13,889 nucleotides of DNA from an uncultured Bacteroides sp. Its GTDB lineage: Bacteria > Bacteroidota > Bacteroidia > Bacteroidales > Bacteroidaceae. Shown piece by piece: positions 6,804 to 13,889 of the stretch. A program made the translations under genes and the position numbers. Where the stretch lies: assembly GCA_900556625.1 (NCBI GenBank), contig USPQ01000072.1:1-13889 (forward strand), given 5' to 3'. The notes beneath the pieces are model-generated. The model was not told the DNA's origin. It made no database searches and saw only the letters and a list, made by a program, of their open reading frames with translations. The stretch's first letter is position 1; each line of letters starts with the position of its first letter.

Positions 6804-9503
6804 ATGAAAAATACCAGATTATTCATGTTTGCGGCATGCACACTTTTTTTGGCAGCGTGTGGCAGGCAAACCGTGAAGATTATGACTCCGCCGGATGCGT
6901 CAAATCGTGTTTTGTTTGGTGCGGAGCAGTTACAGACTACCTTGGATAAAGCCGGTTATCAGGTAATGATGCAACAGGGAGACACGACATTCTCCGATCC
7001 CGAAATCAAAACGATTCTGTTGACGGAAGTAAATGACACGACGCTCAAGAAAGAAGGTTTTCATATTTCGACGACGGGCAATCTGACTAGAGTGTCCGGC
7101 AGGGATGGGAGTGGTGTCATTTACGGATGCCGTGAACTGATTGACCGTGTGAATGATTCGGATGGTAAGTTGAACTTCCCGGAGGAACTGAAAGACGGTC
7201 CTGAAATGGTATTGCGTGGTGCATGTGTAGGATTACAGAAAATGACCTACCTGCCGGGGCATGGTGTATACGAATATCCGTATACGCCGGAAAGTTTCCC
7301 CTGGTTTTATGATAAGGAACAGTGGATTAAATACTTGGATATGTTGGTTGCCAACCGCATGAATTCGCTGTACCTTTGGAATGGCCATCCGTTTGCGTCA
7401 TTGGTGAAACTGGAAGATTATCCGTTTGCGCTGGAAGTAGATGAAGAAACTTTCAAAATGAACGAAGAAATGTTCTCTTTCCTCACGGAAGAAGCGGACA
7501 AGCGCGGTATCTTTGTCATACAGATGTTTTATAATATCATTCTTTCCAAACCTTTTGCTGAACATTACGGACTGAAAACACAGGACCGTAACCGTCCTAT
7601 TACTCCTCTGATTGCCGATTATACACGCAAGAGTATTACCGCTTTCATTGAAAAATATCCCAATGTAGGATTACTTGTTTGTCTGGGTGAAGCGATGTGT
7701 ACAGTGGAGGACGATGTGGAATGGTTTACTAAAACAATTATTCCGGGAGTGAAAGACGGATTACAGGCATTGGGACGTACGGATGAACCGCCTCTTTTGT
7801 TGCGTGCACACGACACGGACTGCAAACTGGTGATGGACGCTGCCTTGCCGCTCTATAAGAATCTTTATACGATGCATAAGTATAATGGTGAATCGTTGAC
7901 TACCTACGAACCTCGTGGTCCCTGGTCGAAAATTCATACGGATTTGAGTTCGTTGGGTTCTATTCATATCAGTAACGTACATATCCTGGCAAATTTGGAA
8001 CCGTTCCGCTGGGGTTCTCCGGATTTCGTTCAGAAGGCGGTAACTGCCATGCACAATGTACACGGTGCCAATGCGTTGCACCTTTATCCGCAGGCTTCAT
8101 ATTGGGACTGGCCTTATACGGCGGACAAATTACCGAACAATGAACGTGAATTCCAGTTGGATCGTGATTGGATCTGGTATCAGACCTGGGGACGCTATGC
8201 GTGGAACTGCCATCGCGACCGTACAGATGAAATGGGTTACTGGGACCATCAGTTGGGCAAGTTCTACGGAACCTCTGACGAAAATGCAAGTAATATCCGT
8301 GTAGCATACGAAGAAAGCGGAGAGATCGCTCCGAAGTTATTGCGTCGTTTCGGTATCACAGAGGGAAATCGCCAAACGTTATTACTGGGAATGTTTATGA
8401 GTCAGCTTGTCAATCCATACAAATATACGATCTATCCGGGATTCTATGAAAGTTGCGGGCCGGAAGGAGAGAAGCTGATAGAGTATGTAGAGAAAGAATG
8501 GAAAAAGCAACCTCATGTAGGTGAAATGCCTTTGGATATTGTTGCTCAAGTAATAGAACATGGAGATAAAGCAGTAGCGGCTATTGATAAAGCAGCTGGT
8601 TCCGTCTCTTCAAATAAGGATGAATTTGCACGTTTACAGAATGATATGCATTGTTATCGTGAGTTTGCGTATGCATTCAACCTGAAAGTGAAAGCTGCCA
8701 AACTGGTATTGGATTATCAATGGGGAAAAGAGATTAAGAATCTTGAAGAAGCTATTCCTTTGATGGAACAAAGCTTGGAACACTATCGCAAATTGGTGGA
8801 ACTGACGGACGAACATTACTTGTATGCCAACAGTATGCAGACTGCCCAACGTCGTATTCCTATCGGTGGAGATGATGGAAAGAATAAGACTTGGAAAGAA
8901 CTGCTGGTACACTATGAGAAGGAATTGGAGAATTTCAAAGCCAACCTCGCTTTGTTGAAAGAAAAACAGAATGGAAATGCAGTGACTGAAACTGTCGAGA
9001 TTGCTGCCTGGACTCCTGCAAACGTGAAACTGATCTCTAATTATCCGACAGTGAAAGTAGATGAGGGGACTTCTTTATTTGTGGATGTTCCAGGTAAGAT
9101 AGAAGCAGTAGCTCCGGAATTGAAAGGAATGAAAGCGCTCCGCTTCAATGGAAATGAACAGAGAGAGAAAGGCACAAGCATCACTTTCGAAACGGATGCT
9201 CCGGTGAAATTGTTAGTCGCTTATTTCAAAGACGACCAGAAAAAATATGCAAAAGCTCCGAAACTGGAAATCGATGCGTCAGCCAATGACTACGGTCAGG
9301 CGGAACCCGTGTTGACGAATGCTGTCCGTATCAACGGAATGCCTTTGGCAAATGTGCATGCATATAGTTTTCCGGCTGGAAAGCATACGTTGATGTTACC
9401 CAAAGGTTATCTGCAAGTGTTGGGATTCACGGCTGCGGAAACGAAAGTGCGTAATGCCGGGCTTGCCGGGGATGAAGAGACAATGGATTGGTTGTTTTAT
9501 TAA
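6804..9503 (+). CDS. GH138 alpha-D-galacturonidase, lipoprotein (RG-II chain A)
   Basis: An 899-residue protein. The N terminus carries a lipobox, L-A-A-C with Cys19, so it is a lipid-anchored envelope protein. Residues about 22-130 form a GH67/GH20-type N-terminal alpha/beta domain (G-F-H-I, then S-G-V-I-Y-G-C-R-E-L). A TIM barrel follows from W-I-K-Y-L-D-M-L-V-A-N-R-M-N-S-L-Y-L-W-N-G. Candidate catalytic acids are Glu296 (L-V-C-L-G-E-A) and Glu363 (Y-N-G-E-S). They are 67 residues apart, the same spacing as E294/E361 that I recall from the characterised Bacteroides GH138 enzyme. A helical segment (about 540-720) and a C-terminal beta domain complete it. It is the positional counterpart of BT0997, which removes alpha-1,2-linked galacturonic acid from rhamnose in chain A. 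It starts at ATG 6804, 609 bases after the HicB-like gene. Confidence 0.87.
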   Translation: MKNTRLFMFAACTLFLAACGRQTVKIMTPPDASNRVLFGAEQLQTTLDKAGYQVMMQQGDTTFSDPEIKTILLTEVNDTTLKKEGFHISTTGNLTRVSGRDGSGVIYGCRELIDRVNDSDGKLNFPEELKDGPEMVLRGACVGLQKMTYLPGHGVYEYPYTPESFPWFYDKEQWIKYLDMLVANRMNSLYLWNGHPFASLVKLEDYPFALEVDEETFKMNEEMFSFLTEEADKRGIFVIQMFYNIILSKPFAEHYGLKTQDRNRPITPLIADYTRKSITAFIEKYPNVGLLVCLGEAMCTVEDDVEWFTKTIIPGVKDGLQALGRTDEPPLLLRAHDTDCKLVMDAALPLYKNLYTMHKYNGESLTTYEPRGPWSKIHTDLSSLGSIHISNVHILANLEPFRWGSPDFVQKAVTAMHNVHGANALHLYPQASYWDWPYTADKLPNNEREFQLDRDWIWYQTWGRYAWNCHRDRTDEMGYWDHQLGKFYGTSDENASNIRVAYEESGEIAPKLLRRFGITEGNRQTLLLGMFMSQLVNPYKYTIYPGFYESCGPEGEKLIEYVEKEWKKQPHVGEMPLDIVAQVIEHGDKAVAAIDKAAGSVSSNKDEFARLQNDMHCYREFAYAFNLKVKAAKLVLDYQWGKEIKNLEEAIPLMEQSLEHYRKLVELTDEHYLYANSMQTAQRRIPIGGDDGKNKTWKELLVHYEKELENFKANLALLKEKQNGNAVTETVEIAAWTPANVKLISNYPTVKVDEGTSLFVDVPGKIEAVAPELKGMKALRFNGNEQREKGTSITFETDAPVKLLVAYFKDDQKKYAKAPKLEIDASANDYGQAEPVLTNAVRINGMPLANVHAYSFPAGKHTLMLPKGYLQVLGFTAAETKVRNAGLAGDEETMDWLFY

Positions 9504-9512
9504 TGGGAATTT

Positions 9513-9680
9513 ATATTTCACCACAGAGGACACGGAGGACACAGAGTTCTTCTCTCTCTCTTTTCCGCAAGTAAAACAGAGCGACAAACGCGATTATAAA
9601 TACGTGAGACTCTGTGTTACTCTATAATAAATAAAAAAGATTAAACCTCTGTGTCCTCCGTGTCCTCTGTGGTGAAATAT
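9513..9680. repeat. 168-bp palindromic element: perfect 34-bp inverted arms around a 100-base centre
   Basis: The left arm (9513-9546) and right arm (9647-9680) are exact reverse complements over 34 bases. Each arm carries three near-copies of a 9-base unit (CACAGAGGA, CACGGAGGA, CACAGAG). Inside the centre, 9609-9617 (ACTCTGTGT) is an exact complement of 9539-9547, giving an alternative 9-bp hairpin. The centre has no open frame and no TAnnTTTG promoter box that I could see on either strand. There is no T-run after the right arm, so it is not a classic terminator. It sits wholly between the GH138 stop and the GH137-GH2 start. I see no clear target duplication. It may be a MITE-like or REP-like repeat or an RNA processing signal. 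Confidence 0.92.
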
Positions 9681-9708
9681 TAAGTATTAAACGATTAGAA
9701 AAAGTATC

Positions 9709-12700
9709 ATGAAGAAATTATTGCTGGCAGTTTTTAGTATAGCCACCACTTTCTCTCTGTATGCGCAACGGGAAGTTCCGCAGGAACGAATGGAGCAGAT
9801 TTACGAGGAAGTAAAGACACCATACAAGTACGGGCTCGCAGTTGCCCCGGCAGACAATTATCATAAGATTGATTGTCCTACCGTTTTTCGCCAGGGAGAC
9901 AAGTGGCTGATGACTTATGTGGTTTACAACGGCAAAGGTGGAACCGATGGTCGTGGTTACGAAACGTGGATAGCAGAAAGTGATAATTTGCTCGAATGGC
10001 GCACTTTGGGACGGGTTCTTTCTTATCGGGATGGAAAATGGGACTGCAATCAGCGTGGCGGATTTCCTGCATTGCCGGATATGGAATGGGGTGGAAGCTA
10101 TGAGCTTCAGACTTATAAAGGTCGCCATTGGATGACTTATATCGGTGGTGAAGGAACGGGCTACGAAGCTGTAAAAGCTCCGCTTTATGTCGGACTGGCA
10201 TGGACGAAAGGAGATATTTCTACGTCACATGAATGGGAATCTCTGGACAAACCGATTTTGAGCATCCATGATAAAGATGCCCAATGGTGGGAAAAACTGA
10301 CTCAATATAAGAGTACCGTTTATTGGGATAAAGATAAAACACTGGGAGCTCCGTTTGTGATGTATTACAACGCGGGCGGGCGTCATCCGGAAACGGATTT
10401 AAAGGGCGAACGTGTCGGCATTGCACTTTCCAAAGATATGAAAACATGGAAACGCTACTCCGGAAATCCGGTCTTTGCGCATGAAGCAGATGGAACCATA
10501 ACAGGAGATGCGCATATCCAAAAGATGGGAGATGTGTATGTGATGTTCTATTTCTCTGCTTTTGAACCTTCGCGTAAATATAAAGCATTCAATACATTTG
10601 CCGCCAGCTATGATTTAGTGAACTGGACCGACTGGAAAGGGGCCGACCTGATTATCCCCTCCAAGAACTACGATGAACTGTTTGCTCATAAGAGCTATGT
10701 GGTGAAACATGACGGAGTGGTTTATCATTTCTATTGTGCGGTAAACAACGCAGAGCAACGTGGTATTGCCATTGCTACCAGTAAGCCGATGGGACGTTCG
10801 GCTGTCCGTTTCCCGGCTCCGGAGAGTAAGAATCGTCGGCAAATTATTGAATTAAATGAAGGCTGGAAAACTTGGAGAGTTGAGAATGGAAAGTTGAGAG
10901 TTGAGAGTGAAAAGACTGTGAATATACCTCATAACTGGGATGATTATTATGGGTATCGTCAATTGACTCACGGCAATCTTCACGGAACCGTTCTTTACAA
11001 AAAAGACTTCATCCTCAACAACTCTCAATTCTCAACTCTCAACTCTCAACTTAAAAAATATTTCCTTCGTTTTGACGGAGTAGGTACATACGCCACCATT
11101 ACAGTGAACGGAAAGGACTTCGGTCGTCATCCCATAGGGCGCACCACATTGACTTTGGATGTCACAGATGAATTGAAACAGGGAGTAAATCGCCTGGAAG
11201 TGAAAGCCGAGCATCCTGAAATGATTGCCGATATGCCTTGGGTATGTGGAGGATGTTCGTCGGAATGGGGATTCAGTGAGGGTTCCCAACCGTTAGGTAT
11301 CTTCCGTCCTGTGGTATTGGAAGTAACGGATGAGATTCGTATAGAACCTTTCGGTGTACATATTTGGAATGACGAAAAGGCTACTAACGTATTTGTAGAA
11401 ACAGAGGTTAAGAATTATAGTAAAACAACAGAAACGGTAGAGTTAGTCAATAAACTAAGTAATGCCGATGGAAAACAAGTTTTCCGTTTGGTAGAGAAAG
11501 TTACTTTAGCTCCGGGAGAAATGAAAGTGATCCGCCAGCAGGCGCCTGTTGAGAATCCTGTTTTGTGGAATACGGAAAATCCATATCTCTATAAATTGGC
11601 CAGCATGATAAAGCGTGATATGAAAACGACGGATGAAATTTCGACACCCTTCGGCATTCGTACCATTAGCTGGCCGGTAAAACGAAACGATGGAAACGGA
11701 CGTTTTTACCTGAATGGAAAGCCGGTGTTTATCAATGGAGTATGCGAGTATGAGCATCAGTTCGGACAAAGTCATGCGTTCAGCAATGAACAGGTTGCCG
11801 CAAGGGTAAAACAGATACGTGCAGCCGGTTTCAATGCATTCCGGGATGCTCATCAGCCCCATCATCTCGATTATCAAAAATACTGGGATGAAGAGGGAAT
11901 CTTGTTTTGGACACAATTTTCCGCCCACGTGTGGTATGACACTCCGGAGTTTCGTGAGAACTTTAAAAAGTTGCTTCGTCAATGGGTGAAAGAACGTCGT
12001 AATTCTCCGTCAGTGGTGATGTGGGGATTGCAGAATGAAAGCACTTTGCCTCGTGAGTTTGCACAGGAGTGCAGTGATATTATTCGGGAGATGGATCCGA
12101 CTGCAAAGACAATGCGTGTCATAACAACCTGTAATGGCGGTGAGGGTACAGACTGGAATGTGATTCAAAATTGGAGTGGTACGTATGGAGGAGATGTGAC
12201 GAAATACGGTCGTGAGCTCTCTCAAGCGAACCAATTGTTGAACGGAGAATATGGAGCGTGGAGAAGCATCGACCTACATACGGAGCCGGGAGATTTCCAG
12301 GTGAACGGAGTGTGGAGTGAAGACCGTATGTGTCAGCTGATGGAAACAAAAATCCGTTTGGCAGAACAGGCTAAAGATAGTGTTTGCGGACAATTCCAAT
12401 GGATATATAGCAGTCATGACAATCCCGGACGCCGCCAACCGGATGAAGCGTATCGCAAGATAGATAAAGTAGGTCCGTTCAATTATAAAGGATTGGTTAC
12501 TCCGTGGGAAGAACCGTTGGACGTATATTATATGTATCGCGCCAACTATGTTCCGGCTGCAAAAGACCCGATGGTTTACCTGGTATCACATACATGGGCC
12601 AACCGCTTTGAAAAAGGACGTCGCCGTGCCACTATCGAGGCTTACAGCAATTGTGATTCTGTATTGCTATACAACGATCTGACAAATGAAAAGGCAACCT

Positions 12701-13889
12701 TCCTCGGACGTAAAAAGAACAACGGAACAGGCACTCATTTTATGTGGGAAAACCGGGATATTCGTTATAATGTGCTTCGTGCTGTAGGATATTATAAAGG
12801 TAAACCGGTAGCAGAAGACCTGATCCTATTAAATGGTCTGGAGCAAGCCCCTAACTTCGAACTTCTTTATCAGGATGATAAAAAGATATTGAAAGGAGAG
12901 GCAGGATATAATTATCTGTATCGTCTCAACTGTGGAGGGGATGATTATACAGATAGCTTCGGACAGCTCTGGTTGCAGGACAATACGAATTATTCCCGTT
13001 CATGGGCGGAGAATTTCAAGGATCTGAATCCTTATCTTGCCAGTCAACGTACCACCAATGATCCGATTCATGGCACTCGTGACTGGACGTTATTCCAACA
13101 TTTCCGCTTCGGACGTCACCAACTGGAATATCGTTTCCCTGTGGCAGACGGAACATATCGTATTGAACTGTATTTCACAGAGCCTTGGCATGGCACGGGC
13201 GGAAGCGCTTCTGCCGACTGTGAAGGACTGCGCATATTCGATGTTGCCGTGAATGATTCTGTTGTATTAGATGACTTGGATATTTGGGCTGAAAGCGGTC
13301 ACGATGGAGTTTGTAAGAAAGTGGTATATGCCATAGTGAAAGGTGGGATGTTGAAAATTCATTTCCCGGAAGTGAAAGCAGGACAAGCCTTGATTTCAGG
13401 CATTGCTATCGCCAGCACAGATCAGGAACTGAAACCGACGGTATTCCCTGCGTCCGGCTGGAGTTGGGAAAAGGCGGATAAAGAAGTGATGGAAAAGACT
13501 CCGAAAGAGTTACTTCCGGAAGACAAAAATGCTCGTGTCAGTATATCATACGAAGCAGAAACGGCTGTACTGAAAGGCAAATTCCAAAAGAAAGAACATC
13601 GCAAACAGATGGGAGTGTTTTTTGGTAAAGGAAAAGGCAACAGCATTGAATGGAATGTTTCTACCGGGTTGGCGCAAGTGTACGCCCTTCGCTTTAAATA
13701 TATGAACACTACCGGAAAGCCAATACCTGTCTTAATGAAATTCATTGATTCAAAAGGAGTAGTATTGAAAGAGGACGTATTGAACTTCCCGGAAACACCG
13801 GATAAATGGAAGATGATGAGCACCACTACCGGAACCTTTATCAATGCCGGACATTACAAAGTATTACTTTCGGCAGAAAATATGGACGG
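9709..13889 (+). CDS. GH137-GH2 multidomain enzyme (beta-L-arabinofuranosidase plus beta-D-glucuronidase), 3' partial
   Basis: The frame from ATG 9709 stays open to the window edge: 1393 codons with no stop. A signal peptide (M-K-K-L-L-L, cleavage after L-Y-A at 19) indicates export. Residues about 24-370 are a five-bladed beta-propeller (GH137). About 380-660 are the GH2 N-terminal sandwich domains (V-N-I-P-H-N-W, then V-G-T-Y-A-T-I-T-V-N-G). About 665-950 is the GH2 barrel, with acid/base Glu777 (W-G-L-Q-N-E-S) and likely nucleophile Glu847 (N-G-E-Y-G-A-W). A Big/DUF4982-like strand domain follows at about 955-1050, then a malectin-like domain at about 1065-1245 (F-R-F-G-R-H-Q-L-E-Y) and a CBM-like sandwich from about 1280 (Y-E-A-E-T-A). 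The counterpart BT0996 (recalled) trims terminal beta-L-Araf from chain B with GH137 and beta-D-GlcA from chain A with GH2. Heptamer repeats interrupt the GH2 sandwich domain. I infer that only a short C-terminal tail is missing. Confidence 0.9.
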   Translation, partial: MKKLLLAVFSIATTFSLYAQREVPQERMEQIYEEVKTPYKYGLAVAPADNYHKIDCPTVFRQGDKWLMTYVVYNGKGGTDGRGYETWIAESDNLLEWRTLGRVLSYRDGKWDCNQRGGFPALPDMEWGGSYELQTYKGRHWMTYIGGEGTGYEAVKAPLYVGLAWTKGDISTSHEWESLDKPILSIHDKDAQWWEKLTQYKSTVYWDKDKTLGAPFVMYYNAGGRHPETDLKGERVGIALSKDMKTWKRYSGNPVFAHEADGTITGDAHIQKMGDVYVMFYFSAFEPSRKYKAFNTFAASYDLVNWTDWKGADLIIPSKNYDELFAHKSYVVKHDGVVYHFYCAVNNAEQRGIAIATSKPMGRSAVRFPAPESKNRRQIIELNEGWKTWRVENGKLRVESEKTVNIPHNWDDYYGYRQLTHGNLHGTVLYKKDFILNNSQFSTLNSQLKKYFLRFDGVGTYATITVNGKDFGRHPIGRTTLTLDVTDELKQGVNRLEVKAEHPEMIADMPWVCGGCSSEWGFSEGSQPLGIFRPVVLEVTDEIRIEPFGVHIWNDEKATNVFVETEVKNYSKTTETVELVNKLSNADGKQVFRLVEKVTLAPGEMKVIRQQAPVENPVLWNTENPYLYKLASMIKRDMKTTDEISTPFGIRTISWPVKRNDGNGRFYLNGKPVFINGVCEYEHQFGQSHAFSNEQVAARVKQIRAAGFNAFRDAHQPHHLDYQKYWDEEGILFWTQFSAHVWYDTPEFRENFKKLLRQWVKERRNSPSVVMWGLQNESTLPREFAQECSDIIREMDPTAKTMRVITTCNGGEGTDWNVIQNWSGTYGGDVTKYGRELSQANQLLNGEYGAWRSIDLHTEPGDFQVNGVWSEDRMCQLMETKIRLAEQAKDSVCGQFQWIYSSHDNPGRRQPDEAYRKIDKVGPFNYKGLVTPWEEPLDVYYMYRANYVPAAKDPMVYLVSHTWANRFEKGRRRATIEAYSNCDSVLLYNDLTNEKATFLGRKKNNGTGTHFMWENRDIRYNVLRAVGYYKGKPVAEDLILLNGLEQAPNFELLYQDDKKILKGEAGYNYLYRLNCGGDDYTDSFGQLWLQDNTNYSRSWAENFKDLNPYLASQRTTNDPIHGTRDWTLFQHFRFGRHQLEYRFPVADGTYRIELYFTEPWHGTGGSASADCEGLRIFDVAVNDSVVLDDLDIWAESGHDGVCKKVVYAIVKGGMLKIHFPEVKAGQALISGIAIASTDQELKPTVFPASGWSWEKADKEVMEKTPKELLPEDKNARVSISYEAETAVLKGKFQKKEHRKQMGVFFGKGKGNSIEWNVSTGLAQVYALRFKYMNTTGKPIPVLMKFIDSKGVVLKEDVLNFPETPDKWKMMSTTTGTFINAGHYKVLLSAENMD
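10878..11052 (+). repeat. TTGAGAG heptamer repeats as an inverted pair inside the GH2 coding region
   Basis: Left tract 10878-10912 is a degenerate run of 7-base units (TTGAGAA, TGGAAAG, TTGAGAG, TTGAGAG, TGAAAAG). Right tract 11014-11052 is the same repeat on the opposite strand, four units plus a partial one. Bases 10891-10908 and 11035-11052 are perfect 18-bp reverse complements. They encode residues 391-402 (VENGKLRVESEK) and 436-448 (LNNSQFSTLNSQL), on either side of a normal GH2 strand segment containing I-P-H-N-W. The frame is intact despite the 7-base period. Confidence 0.9.

Noticed and set aside
9513..9680. Phase-variable invertible promoter
   Set aside because: Inverted arms fit the layout, but neither strand of the 100-base centre shows a TAnnTTTG box and no recombinase gene is nearby. 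Inversion is kept only as something to test.

Overview
The window looks like a Bacteroides chromosome, most likely B. thetaiotaomicron or a close relative. Every large gene on the + strand encodes an exported glycoside hydrolase (GH). Gene order and families match my memory of the rhamnogalacturonan-II (RG-II) utilisation locus of B. thetaiotaomicron, BT1003 down to BT0996. The locus assignment is from recall of the published system; no database search was possible. The genes are AT-leaning, have typical Bacteroides signal peptides or a lipobox, and use a Shine-Dalgarno sequence only occasionally.

Layout, left to right. (1) 1-5717: a GH127 enzyme missing its N terminus, a GH141 beta-helix enzyme and a GH78 rhamnosidase, all on +. 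A 15-bp hairpin with a UUCG loop at 5792-5825 closes the block. The 162-bp gap before GH78 holds an unusual array of 22-bp repeats bounded by a 12-bp inverted repeat. (2) 5883-6803: a debris-like interlude, with a HicB-like antitoxin gene whose DNA-binding tail appears to be missing, then AT-rich sequence and a start-less open frame (6451-6762) that I cannot identify. (3) 6804-9503: a GH138 lipoprotein. (4) 9513-9680: a 168-bp element with perfect 34-bp inverted arms. (5) 9709 to the end: a very large GH137-GH2 fusion with malectin-like and carbohydrate-binding-like C-terminal domains, open at the right edge of the window.

How the genes work together, from the published RG-II work as I recall it: GH141 (L-fucose), GH138 (alpha-D-galacturonic acid) and the GH2 half of the fusion (beta-D-glucuronic acid) act on chain A. 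GH127 (aceric acid) and the GH137 half (terminal beta-L-arabinofuranose) act on chain B. GH78 removes a rhamnose. The SusC/SusD transporter and sensor genes are not in this window.

The enzymes themselves are a known system. The less explained material is the DNA between and inside them: three unrelated repeat structures, one of them embedded in frame inside the GH2 domain; a tandem duplication inside GH141; a truncated antitoxin gene with an unidentified remnant next to it; and changes at expected catalytic positions in GH127 and GH78.
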